A stretch of 64,000 nucleotides of DNA from Isoetes taiwanensis (GCA_021234155.1 JAJEKV010000005.1:2535442-2599441); one strand, 5' to 3'; counted from the stretch's first letter, positions 11,201 to 23,017 are shown. Notes: a model not told the origin generated them from the sequence alone. Program-made: numbers and translations.

Positions 11201-12035
11201 CGGATGCAATATCATAGTTGGATAGTGTCTTTTTGAAGTCTTGGAATAAAAAATGACCAGAACACTCTGCGTTACCCGGTTGAACCCGTAAGCCCTTTGT
11301 ACATTCTGTATAAGTCGGAACAATAGAACCGGAGTCCCTGTACATTTTGTGTAAGCCCGGAATAGAAGAACAGTAGTCCATAAACGAAAGTCTAAGATCC
11401 ACAAGTTTACATAGCTGCGGCATCTAAGAGTCGGATCACGTGACTGTGATCGTAGCTTGCGATTTTGTGTCCTTAAGAGTCGGATCGTGAGAGCGCGTAA
11501 ACCCGCTATTCGAAAAAGCACTCTCCAACTATGACGATTTTATAACCTAAAGTGTGTCGGATCGTGAGTCCAAACCTGCGATTACAAAACTCCCCAACAG
11601 TCATGTACCCTTGGGTTAAGGCCCTTGGGTTAATGTGCCGGCCCAAAGAATTTTCCCTTGATGCTTCAATAACACCGAAAACCATAACTAACCGGGCATG
11701 ATGAGCTGTTAACAATGAAAACCATAACTAACCCGGCTCTAAAAGATCCATTGTGCATAGCTAACCCGAGCTCGAATAGAATGTAAAACCTGAATAGATA
11801 GAATGGATAAGCGCTTCTAGCTCAAGCCCGGTTAGCCAAGCTTAGCAAAGGAAATGTTTGCTCTTTGGGCAAAGCCTTTGGGAAGGGACCAAGGAAGAGC
11901 AACCAAGCGAGGGAAATTGGCCAAAGCGGCTAGGGTTCGATGGTGCAAGGAAATCCAAAATTTTAAGTGAAATCTGGGCCGTCGAAAGTTTTAGGGTTTT
12001 ATGCACGACATACACTAAAACTTTATAATAAAGGA
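8300..12035 (-). mobile_element. Non-autonomous Helitron (3.7 kb)
   Basis: On the minus strand the element begins TCCTTTATTATAAAG (12035) and ends with a hairpin GCCCAGC-aac-GCTGGGC, seven bases, then CTAG (8300). The flanks are A on the 5' side (12036) and T on the 3' side (8299), the hallmark A^T insertion. Removing it rejoins the LTR reading 'ttatgatta-tcatga', which matches copy 1 near 2500. I find no Rep or helicase motifs; the longest open frames (for example 9007-8576) resemble nothing I know. Local duplications occur near 9893-10046, 10288-10360 and 10815-10910. Confidence 0.88.
9893..10046. repeat. Tandem duplication (~77-bp period) inside Helitron
   Basis: Two adjacent copies beginning 'actctttgttgtcttgagtg' and sharing 'ctctccttcaaatttgaact'. 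The second copy has small indels. Confidence 0.8.
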
Positions 12036-12142
12036 TAATCATAATAAGAACATCTTAAGCTAATCATACATATCTAACTAACAGTTAGGGTTCCTTGATT
12101 AGGGTTCAAGATGTTCATCAAAGGTTCTAGGATGGCTCTACT

Positions 12143-12597
12143 TGTTGAACCACAAGTTGTCCAACATGTGTGTGTGGCTATTGAGAAGGGGCAATGGTTA
12201 AAAAATGTAATTTGGGGCAATGTTAAAATATTATAATGGGGTATTGTATGGTGGAGATGAAGAGGTGAAGAATTGAAGGGCAAGGATGAAGAGGTGATTT
12301 TAATGGTTTAGATGAAGGGGTGAAATTGGATAGTCTAGATTTTGTTGGAAAAAATATAAGTATTTTGAGGAGCAATCCTTCACGTTCAGAAATGGAGTAG
12401 TGGCAGTGGTGGCAGCCTCCTCTTCATTTGATTGAAGGCCCTTGCAAGGGATTTCTGTTGTATTTTGATCATGTCTTATTGCAGAAAATATTTATCTTTG
12501 TGCTAATTTTGATGTCTCCTTCAGTTGATATTCAATTGATCTTTTCTTGAGATGATATTTTATGGGTGTTGGCCTGGATGGGGAACCAGGTTCAACA
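12143..12597 (+). repeat. Left LTR of TRIM-like element
   Basis: Bounded by TSD CTACT and a TGTTGAACC...GGTTCAACA terminal inverted repeat; a direct copy is present at 13837-14306. Confidence 0.9.
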
Positions 12598-13836
12598 TTA
12601 TGGCACTCCCGGTGGGACTCTGTTCTTATGAGCAGAGTTTTATTCCCCACAAGGGCAGAGTCCGTATCAGAAATTAGAATGATCAGTGTGCTTATTTTCA
12701 TCAAGGTGTTGGCTTTGCAACAAATCTCACAGATATATGTGGAGTGCTTTATTGAGATATTTCCATCAATGTGTTGGCTTCTTGCAGCAATGCTGTTAAT
12801 CTCAAGGGAAAGTCCTCTCTGTAGCAGACCAGTGGCTCCTGCAAATCCTTCTCTGCTCAATCTGCACCCTGATCTCTTTTTGAATTTCTTAGTACATTCT
12901 GGATACAATATGACGCTGAAGAAAAAAAAAAAAGCAGAGTTTTAACCTGGCATGCGTCCTGGTTGTATTATGTGGCTTCTCCTGCATTTGCTCAAGTAGT
13001 GAAGCCAGGATCTTGCAAACTCTTCTATTTCCGCAGCAAAAGGGTTGAAAGCCTTTTTTTCTTCTGGATACAGCCAATCTAAGAATCTCAGCCTGTTTAT
13101 CTGCTTCTTCTGCTCTGTTTTTCTATCCTTGTCTGCGATTCAAAGGTTCTAAAAAAAGGAAACCTCTGCCATGTTATCCATAGATCAACAATGCCAAAGC
13201 CAGATTGCAGCTGCCGATATCTCAACATCACCGCCTCCTCTCTGGCAATCTTTCAAAATGCTCAGAACGGGCTTTGTTCAAAAACCTCCTTTTCTAATTC
13301 TGCACTGCCAAAATGCTTGCCAGATTCTTAGTTTTTCCGACTCTGCCTATCCATATGCTGAAAGAAAATTGCCGCCAAGCTGTTGATATCCAAAATCGGC
13401 CATATCCAGCTGCCATAAACGTAGCTTCTATTCTTGCCTTAACCCTAGCACATTGTAACGAACCACCTGCATTCTGATATTTCCAGCTTGTTGCATGCCC
13501 TAACCCTAAAGATTTCATTTTTTTGATCGTTACCTTTTCTAAGTTTTCCACGACCATTGCCTCTTGAAAATATATAACCAATTATTTTTGGAGCACCCAC
13601 TCTCTATTGCATTGAAACTATGGTCCCACGGTCTTTTTGGCACAAGGGTGTTGGAGTCACACCTAAACCAAAACTCCAGTGCCTAGGAGGCACCTTAAAA
13701 ACTCACATTGTGTTGGAATACACGTTAAATCTTCCAGTGCCTAGGAGGCACTTTAAAAACTCACATTACTTTTTTCTTTTTCTTTTGTGCCGGTATGAGG
13801 GTCGAGGGGACCGGCCCATTCTTTTTTGGGGCATAA

Positions 13837-14306
13837 TGTTGAACCACAAGTAGTCCAACATGTGTGTGTGGCTATTGAGAAGGGGCAATGGTTAAAAAAT
13901 GTAATTTGGGGCAATGTTAAAATATTATAATGGGGTATTGTATGGTGGAGATGAAGAGGTGAAGAATTGAAGGGCAAGGATGAAGAGGTGATTTTAATGG
14001 TTTAGATGAAGGGGTGAAATTGGACAGTCTAGATTTTGTTGGAAAAAATATAAGTATTTTGAGGAGCAAAAGCTCCTCCTCTTCCTTCACGTTCAGAAAT
14101 GGAGTAGTGGCAGTGCTCTAAGAGGAGGGTGGCAGCCTCCTCTTCATTTGATTGAAGGCCCTTGCAAGGGATTTCTGTTGTATTTTGATCATGTTTTATT
14201 GCAGAAAATATTTATCTTTGTGCCAATTTTGATGTCTCCTTCAGTTGATCTTTTCTTGAGATGATATTTTATGGGTGTTGGCCTGGATGGGGAACCAGGT
14301 TCAACA
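13837..14306 (+). repeat. Right LTR of TRIM-like element
   Basis: Direct copy of 12143-12597 with insertions near 14067-14085 and 14115-14130 and a deletion near 14243. The TSD CTACT follows at 14307. Confidence 0.9.
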
Positions 14307-14840
14307 CTACTCAAGATACAACATACAGACCCATCTGGAGTGCTAACTTCTAGATGAACTACCATGAACTCTACTCAACCTACCTCCTTCGGAAGCGCTT
14401 CCTCCCATCCCTGGCGTCTCCATGCTCCTTGACGTGGGTCGAAGGCTTGCTCCCTCTACGATCATGCACACCTTCTAGGGGGACTCTTGCTCCGGCTAGG
14501 CTATGATTTAGCGATGCTCGAAAGCGGGGTTTTAGACGCGTGGATGAGATGAGATTTGAGATGCTAGGAGTCGGGAAAAGGGTCTAGGGTTAGGGTTAGA
14601 GCCAATATAGGTGTGGGTCCACATGGGCTGCCACGTGGCACAACTAGGATGAGGCCGTGTGGCGATTGCCCAATAGGATACGGCCATGTGGAATTGGGCC
14701 TTATCCTAAGGTTATCTAAGTTAAACAATTACTTAGATGTGCACCCCTTGCCACTTTCTAAGGCATACAAGGCTACATAGGTAGACTTGTATGGTGGCGA
14801 GTCGAGGAATATATCTGTGTTTATAGCGTATATTCCCACA

Positions 14841-17110
14841 GCGTCCGCGGTTGTTAAAACTTTCTTCAACATCTCAAATCTGCTTGGGCCTTCTTTTGCC
14901 AATGAATGCGCCCAATCCTTTACTTTTTCGCCCTCGTCAAGTCCGTTAAGCGGGCAGCTATCTTCCATAAAGTTCTTCCACGAACTTCACGTAGTAGTAC
15001 TGCTAGGCCAAAAAGCCGACCTCATGGATATTCTTGGTGCCGGCCAGCGTATGGCCCCTTCAATCTTGGCGGGATCCGTCGAAATTCCTTCTGCTGAGAT
15101 CACATGATCGAGGGTATTCCACCCTCTCCGGATGCGGAAGTGGCGCCGACAACTTAGCATAGCGGGTGCCTCCTTAGCTTCTCAAGCACTCTCCTTAGGT
15201 GTTGTACATGCTCTTCAAGGGATCTGCTATACATCAAAATGTCATCAAAGAATACTATCACAAAAGTATCCAAGAACTCCCTAAAGATGTCGTTCATGAG
15301 CCTCATGAACGTTACTGGGGCGTTTGACAAGCCAAACGGCATTAAGGTGAACTCGTAATGCCTATAACCTGGTCCTGAATGATGTTTTGTGGACGTCTTC
15401 TTCCTTAATCCGGATCTGATGGTACCCTGACCTCAGGTCTGTCTTGGAGAAGAGCTTCGCCCCTTGAAGCTGGTCCATCAGGTCCTCCGATCTGGGGAGT
15501 GCATACTTATTCTTGATGGTGTGCTTGTTCAGTTGCCTGTAATCTATGCACATCCTCAAACTGCCATCCTTCTTCTTCACAAAAAGAATAGGTGCCCCAA
15601 ACAGTGAGACGCTAGGTCTAATGAACCCTAGGTCGAGCAACTCCTGCAATTGCTTCTTCAACTCGGTCAGCTCTTGCGTCGTCATTCTGTACGGAGCTTT
15701 GCTTGTCGGCTTCGTACCTGGTTCGAGTGCTATCTCACACTCGGCTCCCCTGTAAGGAGGAAGCTGCTTAATCTCATCTGGGAAGAGATCGTGGAACTCC
15801 GTGATCAACTTAGCTATCTGCTTGGGCAACTTGCTGAGCACCTTATCTTTCTTGCTTTCTTCTGACTCGGGCTCTTCGATCTCAAGCTTGAAGATGTATG
15901 CTACCTGGTCGCTCTTTATGCACTTGAGCAGCCGCTTACTAGACATACACTGCATGATGGGGACAACTTCTTTACCTGTGATCTCTATGATCTTGCCGTT
16001 GGGCGTTGTGAGGGTCACCTTCCACTTTCCACATTCAATGAAGGCTCCTGCTGGACCAAGATACTCCATTCCAATGATTAGATCATACTTCCCAATATTC
16101 ATTACTTCTGCCCCCATCTGGATGTTGATTCCCGGCAAATCAATGTCGAAGTTTATCCTTTTGCCTGCCATGTGCCTAACTCCCCCGTTTGCGAACACCA
16201 CGGGTCTCGGCTTGGACTTCAACAATTTGAGCTTCAATATTTCAACCATTCTTGGGGACGCAAAGTTGTGGCTACTTCCGGTATCTATCAGGACTATGAA
16301 TGACTTTGCCTTGGCCTTCCCTACTGTGGAAATTACCTGATGCTGACTCTCTGCTTGGTCTGTATCTATGGCAGCAAAAATGTGACACTCACCCTGAATA
16401 TAGTCGCGTGGTTCTCCGCCGTCATCGTCAGATGAGTCTCCCATCCACCCAACTCTACTAGCACCGCATTCATGACATAAGGGCAGTTCGCTGTTCTATG
16501 TCCCGGCTGGAAGCACCTGAAGCAAAGCTGCTTCTCTATGCACTCCTGCCTCTTCTCCTTGGGCATTGCTTGCAAGAAGGACCGCACTGCTTTGGAGTAG
16601 TTTGACCCCTCCTGCTTGTCCTTGAAGGACACCTGCTTCCTCTCTTGCTGCTTCCCATAGTTGCCACTATATGGGGTTTTAGCTGGACCTGGGCTAGCTG
16701 CTCTAGGGCTATAGCTTCCTGTTCTTGCCCTTATCCTGATAATACTGCTGCTTCTGCCCGCTGTTCTGAGGCCCCGTTCCTTGCAAGCTTACTGCCTTGG
16801 ATTCTGCTTCTGACACCGTCTTAGGGTTTATTGCCCTAACTAGCTTCCGGATCTCTTCGTTCAACCCTTCTATGTATCCTTCCACTGCGTGCCTTTCGCT
16901 CAACTTGGGCACATACAACCTCAGCTTCATAAACTCCTCTGTGTACTTTTGTACTGTCTTCTTGCCCTGCTGGAGTCTATAAAACTGCTGCATCATGTGA
17001 CACTTGTGTTCTCGTGGTATATAATGGCGCTTGAAAGCCTTAGCAAACTTTTTGAACCTGCAACTATCCCTGCTCAAGCCATGGGCCTTGGCATTAGGGT
17101 TTCCCTTAAG
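14841..17110 (-). pseudogene. Ty3/gypsy gag-pol fragment (gag, zinc knuckle, protease, RT, start of RNase H)
   Basis: In order on the minus strand: a gag core (17077-16709, FAKAFKRHYIPREHKCHMMQ), a CCHC knuckle ([14 protein letters not shown] near 16530), an aspartic protease ([15 protein letters not shown] near 16290), and reverse transcriptase with [14 protein letters not shown], the [14 protein letters not shown] block, [13 protein letters not shown] and catalytic FFDDIL (near 15245). A segment ISAEGISTDPAKIEGAIRWP then leads towards RNase H, ending LKKVLTTAD exactly where element A's LTR begins (14840). Several frameshifts and stops separate the blocks, so it is inactive. The gag N-terminus and 5' LTR are missing to the right of about 17110. 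It is the oldest layer of this nest. Confidence 0.92.
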
Positions 17111-17250
17111 GGGCGAATATTCGCTAATCTTATATTATAATGTTGTGTAATGGACCGCACCCTAAATCGGACGGTCGAGGATTTGATTGACCAATGGTGG
17201 AGATGATGTGTGCGTGTCTTCAACTAAAATTTCATCTTGACTATGGCTTC

Positions 17251-19030
17251 AATATGAAAGGGAAAAGGAAAAAGGAAAAAGGAAAAGGAAAAGAAAATGG
17301 GAAAAGGGAAAAGGGAAAAGGGGAAGGGAAAAGGAAAAACGATGAAAGGGAAAAAGGAAAAGGAAAGCGAGAAAAGGGGAAGGGAAAAGGAAAAACGATG
17401 AAAGGGAAAAGGGAAAACGATGAAAGGGACAAGGGGGAAAAGGAAAGGGGAAGGAAAAGGAAAAAGATGAAAGGGGAAAAGGAAAAAGGGAAAGGAAAAA
17501 GAAAAGGGAAAAGGAAAAGGAAAAAGGAAAAGGGGCGGGGAAAAGAAATGAAAGGGAAAAGGGAAAAGGAAACGGAAAAGGGAAGAGAAAAAGGAAAAAT
17601 GATGAAAGGGAAAAGGAAAAGGAAAAGGGAAAAGGGGAAAAGGGAAAAGGGGGAAGGGAAAAGGAAAAACGAAGGGGGGAAAAGGAAAAGGAAAAAAATG
17701 AAAGGGAAAAGGGAAAAGGGAAAAGGAAGAGGGAAGGGGAAAGGGGGAAAGGAATGAAAGGGAAAAGGAAGAGGGGGAAGGAAAAGGAAAAACGATGAAA
17801 GGAAAAGGGAAAAGGGAAAAGGAAGAGGGAAGGGAAAAGGAAAAACGATGAAGAAAAGGGAAAAGGGAAAAAGGAAAAGGAATAAAGGAAAGGTAAGAGG
17901 AAAAAATGAAAGAGAAGGAGAAAGGAAAAAATGGAAAGATAAAAAAAATAGAAAAGGAAATAGAATAGGCGGGGGAAAGGGAACGGAAAAAAGAGCACCG
18001 GAGAAGGGTAAGAAGTAAAAGGTGAGAAAAGGAGAAAAAGGTAAAGGAAAATAAGAAAAAGGTTACAAAGTCTATGGGAAAAGAAAAGTAAAAAGGAAAA
18101 GAGAGGGAAAAAGGAAAAAGAGAACTTGGGAAAAAAAACGAGGAAAAAGAAAAAGGAAAAAAAGGAAAGGGCGTGAAAAAAGAGGAAAAGAAAAAGGGAA
18201 GAAAGAGAAAAGGAAAAAAAAGAGCATCGAGAAAAGGAAGAGGGAAAGGATGGAAAAATGAGGAGAAAAAGGTGGGGGAAATTAGAATAGACAAAGGGTA
18301 GGGAGCAAGGAATAGGAAAAAAGAGGAAGGAGGAAAGGGCCGCGAGAAAAAGGGAAGAGGGAAAGGGTGAGGAAATAGAAAAAGAAAGGAAAAGAGTATG
18401 GGAAAGGGGAAAAAAAAAACAAACAGAAAGGAGAAAGTGGAAAGGGAAAAAAAGGGAAGAAGATGGGGAAAGAAGGAAAAAGGGTACATAAAAAAAAGGT
18501 TGAGAAAAGGAATGGAAAGAGGCATATAAAGCGAAAGGGAAAATGTAAAAGGAAGGGGAAAGAGAAAAGGAAAGGGAAAAAGGGAACATCCCGCTTAAAG
18601 CAAAAGGGTGGGGAAAGTATGAAAAGGGAATGGAAAAGTTGAAAGGAAAAGGGGAAGCGGAGAAAAGGAGAAGGGAAGCAAAAAGAGCATGAGGAAAAGA
18701 GGAGAGAGAAATGGGAAAGAGATGGGGAAAAGGGCAATGATCAAGAGGAAGAGGGTGGGGAAAAGGAAGAAAAGGGCACACCTAAAGGTAAGCAAAAAGA
18801 GAGCGAAAAAATGCATAAGAAATCTGAAAGAGAAAAGGGAAAGGAAAAGGAAAAGAGGAAGGGGAAAAGGAAGGGAAGAGAGTGGTGGAAAAATGGGAAG
18901 AAGCGGGGAAAGATAAAAGGAAGGGAAAAAAGGATAAGAAAAAGAGAAAAAAAAGGGGGAAGGGAAAGGAAGGCAAAAGGAAGGAGAAAGGGTTAGAAAA
19001 AAAAAGGGAGAATAAAAAAAAGAAAGAAAT
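17251..19030. repeat. Polypurine/polypyrimidine tract (1.8 kb)
   Basis: The plus strand is almost pure A and G over ~1,780 bp, built of GGGAAAAGGAAAA-type units. In the left third a longer register recurs around 'aaaaacgatgaaaggga' (for example near 17336, 17394, 17790, 17843). Further right the repeat is more degenerate with scattered pyrimidines. The Phe/Ser/Pro-rich open frames of 433 and 510 codons on the minus strand are by-products of composition, not genes. Such tracts can form triplex (H-DNA) structures and exclude or phase nucleosomes. Confidence 0.95.
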
Positions 19031-20487
19031 TAAAGGTTCCTAATTTATGCCCGGCAAAACTGGTACCATTACTAGTATGCTATATTTAAATGGTTTAAAA
19101 GAAATGGATCTGAATCCTTAGTAGGTTCAATAGTCAATAGGATTTTTATTTTTAGCCTATGTTTCGACGGATTAGGTTCCCCGCCAAATCGAGAATTAAG
19201 CCACAGGCTGGTGGATTCGGCTATTCCATTTTGATAATCGTCTCAGTATGGAAAGGCTGATTAGCTGTTACCTCTAGTAGCCACTACTTCTGAGAGTTTT
19301 AAGAATGAGGTATTGTTATTCTTGCTGTAAGTATGATTCTTTCTATTATTGCTTTCTATTTTTCTCTTGCTTTTAACATTTCCTTCTTCTTAGCTACCGA
19401 TTGCTCAATATCTGGGAATCGATTTTCCTCTCTATCTATGCTCTTGGAACCATCTCCGAGATCCGCATTCATCTATGCAACAAACTTTTAGCATTCTCGA
19501 TTTCCAAGATGGGCACTTTGTCATACATACACTTCCTTACGTGCCATTATGTTAGCATTAGTCTGACTTTGGGTCTTGAACTTCCTTCAAATTATTGTAA
19601 AACAACCTTCGTGGTGAACCCATCATCTATCTCTCTTAGCGCTCTTTTCATAATCTATCATTAAATGTCTCTCAAGTTTTTCTTTGGGTTTCTTACAAAT
19701 GTCGAGCAATGCCGGTGGAGCTCTAGCGGTGATTGTTTGGCCTTGATTCCTCTGTATTTGTCCTTTTTGTTTTGCTAACTTAATGCGCCTTTGCTATTTT
19801 TGAGAGTTTTCGGTTTGTGGATTTTGCTCACGCTCTTGCTCTTTTAGGTTTCAATGTTGTCTTGCTCCATCTAGCGGTATGGCATGTTAGAGCATAGTAT
19901 CGAAACTATTTTACTTGCCTCAAAGAGATTACTATTGTTGATTTCTTAAAAATTTTGCTAAATCATATAAGTAAGGCATGTTTTGAAAGTAGTAGCATAG
20001 TGTTGAACGTTAGATAAGTTCTCTCTACTAAAGATTTGCATGTTTTTCCCCTTTCAGGTTGAGTCATAAACATATTAGCGCCGCCACGGTTTCTCTGAGA
20101 GGAACACCCGGCATGCCATTTACTCCCTCTTCTTTGATAACCATCTTTGGATTGGACAATTTGACAGTTGCACAAAATCTCTGGCCGATACCATCACATT
20201 CTCTTTCAAGGTTTCTGCTGCCATTGTGCACTCTAGTTCATGTTGAAATATGACCAACATGGGTTTGGATCTCGAATGTGAACAATCAATGTGGCACTTT
20301 GTAGGTCGGTTTCTTTCATTCATGCTTTAGTGTTTTACGCTTGTTTGAATCTGATGCACCTTCAACTCTTATCTGTATGCATTTGATATAGATGCGCCTT
20401 GTAAATTATTGAGTTAATCCGTATTTAGTTCGAGCACAAGATTTTGAAAACCTAAGGTAATAATTGCATGACTTGCAAAAATACTTA
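19031..20487. other. Unassigned spacer
   Basis: About 1.45 kb, AT-rich, with no gene, LTR or terminal inverted repeat that I can support. Short open frames (19401-19664, 20059-20253) have no recognisable motif. Confidence 0.5.
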
Positions 20488-22199
20488 GGGTCATTTCCCA
20501 CTCGCCATTAAGTTAAGTTAGGTTAACTGTTTGGTTATCTCTTAACCTAACTAAGAAAAAATTATGGTTTCCCATTGAGGTGGTTAAATTAGAGCTAACT
20601 TAATGAAACATGAAATTTGTGTTCCCATCATGCCCATTAAGTTAGTTTAAAAAAATTAAGTTAAAGGTTCGGTTGGTGATCCACACTAGCACTTAAAGGG
20701 CTACGTTAAGTTAGCTTTAACTATGTTTGTTTCACACTGCCAGTTAAGCAGTTATGTTAAGTTAAAGATAGTTAAGAAGTTATATTGGTTAAAGATAGTT
20801 AATGTTTTGTTGATAGTTAACATAGACAATTGTTAAGGATGTGGAGGCTTGAAAATTGCGGAAATTTAATTAACAAATGTGTTTTAATGCGAAGGCGGAC
20901 CATTGATCTAAATCATAGGCGATTTAATTTAAACTATTAATGACTCCATGACTGTAATCAATGCAAAGCTTGGGCTTGTTCTTATTTTGGACTTGTTTTA
21001 TTATATCTTAACTTGTTTTGGACTTTGCACATCGAAGGTCTAGGTTTTCATCGGCATTCATTGTATTTCAGATGGTCGCATGCACTCTACGTTTCATCTT
21101 CATGGTTTTATCTTCATCTTCCTGCACTCTTTATCTTAAGAATTATCTTTATCTTCATCTTATGAACTCTTAATTATCTTAAGTGCATCTTAATTTCTTA
21201 AGATCATCTTCATGGTTTAATGCACTCTACGTTTCATGCCATGGTCCTATTTCACCTGCAAACACATTGCAACCATGGTTGTGTCTAAGCTACTTGAGAA
21301 AACAACAACAAATTACTGTAGCTCATTAAACACTTATTGAGCAAGGTCGCAATTGTGTTTAATGAGCCATTGCCATGGTCGCAAGGTAGCTATAATGCCA
21401 TGGTCGCAATTGCTACTGTAGCAAATAAAGTCGAAGATTATTGTATATGCATTGACCGAGCTTAGAGGGGCAAATCAGAGAATTAAAAAATCTTGGGTCA
21501 TCACATATTGAAGCAGCATCACAAAACACCGATGCGCGAAGCGTCTGGGCTTTGACAAGACGGGGATGTTATTTCATTACACATATATGATCTTATGAGT
21601 CAGATTTATAAAAAAAAGGGGAAGATCATGGTTATGTGGTTACAATATAAAAAGGGGAAGTTCATGGCCACACATTCGAAGGACAAATATCAAAGGATAC
21701 ATGGACTATTTTTAACATATGCCATATGCCATATATGACAATTCGATTATAATAGGAGGAGGTATAGGCATGATATTTGGGGCCAAACGTGTTTGAAAAT
21801 AGATATAGTGGCTTCGCCGAATCGACTCCTAATTAAATCCTAATGAAGCTAAGAAATCGAGTAAGAAGCATCTGATAAAAGCGGGAGTTCTAAGGTTGAT
21901 CGATTGCAGGATTAAGCACAACCTTTGGTTGTTCCTTGTGTTGTCGGGGCCTTATTACGCATCGATTAGGTCGCCAATCAACAACAACTGCTGATCTTGG
22001 GTCATACCCATTGCTACAGTGCTTGGTTTATTTATATTCCAATGGTTCACGTCATCACATTATGAATAGTTTGAATATTGCTATCTCAATAGAACTTGTC
22101 ATCAATAGACATCATATCTCTTGAATTAAATCTTCATATCAGTAGAACTAATTTGCTAACAAAATCGGCATCAAAACTCCCCAAAATCTATCTGCATGA

Positions 22200-22866
22200 A
22201 TGAAGCCTTTACCTGGAGCTGCCGGAACAGATATCTCAGAAACCATTCTTCCTTTGCATTCTTCCTTTGCAAAACAGGAACAGTTGTAGATCATAACAGT
22301 TGTAGATATACTTAACAGTTGTAGATATCTCAGAAACCATTCTTCCTTTGCATCCTTCCTTCCATCCTTCCTTTGCATAACAGGGACAGTTGTAGATCAT
22401 AACACTTGTGACCATAACATTTGTAGATATACCTAGTATCTGCAAAAATAAAGGATATTTATCAGCAGATAGCTAGTATGAAAAGAAGCAAACAACAACA
22501 TATGAAACTGAACATCGATTCTGCAAACTTGACATGACTGACAAGATCTATACCTTTGAAATACAAGTAGTAAAAAGCCAACCCGAATATCATGCAAAGT
22601 GGATTACTGTTCATTTGCCTTATGCACCCAATCTGTTACTCAATCATGCATCTACATCTAATATACATCTACCATCTAATATATTACATGCAATCTACAT
22701 CTAATCTGCCATCTACAATCTAATATATTACATGCAAATCTGTAATATGCCATCTACATCTAATATATTACATGCAAATATAATAAACCAAAAGCCATAG
22801 ATTAATGCTGCAGATAATGCCATAGATTAATGCTGCAGATTTTGCCATAGATTAATGCTGCAGATA
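22200..22866. repeat. Short degenerate repeats inside Harbinger element
   Basis: 'ttcttcctttgca' and 'acagttgtagat' recur several times in 22240-22430. A 25-bp unit 'ccatagattaatgctgcaga' occurs three times in 22796-22866. 'catctaatatattacatgca' recurs in 22670-22770. Confidence 0.7.
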
Positions 22867-23017
22867 TCAGAAAAAAAAGCAAATATTATATGGATCTGAA
22901 TTAAACCTGAGTCTAAGACAAGTCCCCATCTGTAAATATACAAAACATATCTAAAGTTAGAGCACTTCAGAAAAAGCACAGAGGCTTTGCTAATGCTTGC
23001 AAAAAATATTACCATCT

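Larger units (their letters stand above)
12143..14306 (+). mobile_element. TRIM/LARD-like LTR retrotransposon (2.16 kb)
   Basis: Two direct repeats, 12143-12597 (455 bp) and 13837-14306 (470 bp), both start TGTTGAACC and end GGTTCAACA. They are flanked by a perfect 5-bp target duplication CTACT (12138-12142 and 14307-14311). A primer-site candidate starts TGGCACTCCCGG at 12601, three bases after the left LTR; it is not the iMet sequence. The 1.24 kb interior has no gag, protease, RT or integrase motif, so it must rely on another element. The LTRs differ by at least three indels (two short insertions in the right LTR, one deletion) plus substitutions, so the insertion is not recent. Confidence 0.9.
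3517..14840 (-). mobile_element. Element A: LTR retroelement carrying a histone H3-like gene
   Basis: Reading on the minus strand, the element consists of a 5' LTR (14840 to 7292, with two later insertions), an iMet-type primer site (7290-7279), a leader, the H3-like gene (6708-5567), a paired stem-loop region, and gene 2 (4807-3517). It is cut off on the left by the chromovirus whose LTR ends at 3516. On the right it interrupts a gypsy RNase H region at 14841. No gag-pol is visible between the primer site and the truncation. It could be a non-autonomous passenger of the chromovirus family, whose LTR it shares, or the 5' portion of an autonomous element with pol missing. Element B at 51199-64000 repeats the same order. 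Confidence 0.8.
7292..14840 (-). repeat. 5' LTR of element A, split by a Helitron and a TRIM element (copy 2)
   Basis: On the minus strand the LTR starts TGTGGGAATATACGC at 14840 and ends CACA at 7292. Host LTR pieces are 14840-14312, 12142-12036 and 8299-7292, together about 1.64 kb, matching copy 1 at 1877-3516. The piece borders coincide exactly with the two insertions: the AT target of the Helitron and the CTACT duplication of the TRIM. Its outer border interrupts a gypsy polyprotein, so it is the 5' end of element A. Confidence 0.85.

Noticed and set aside
8300-12035. Autonomous Helitron with Rep/helicase
   Set aside because: No HxH/KxxY-type Rep or helicase motifs seen in any frame.
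15801-16340. 179-codon plus-strand open frame
   Set aside because: Antisense of the gypsy protease/RT region.
17224-18781. Open frames of 433 and 510 codons on the minus strand
   Set aside because: They are Phe/Ser/Pro/Leu repeats produced by the polypyrimidine strand, present in more than one frame at once, with no domain.
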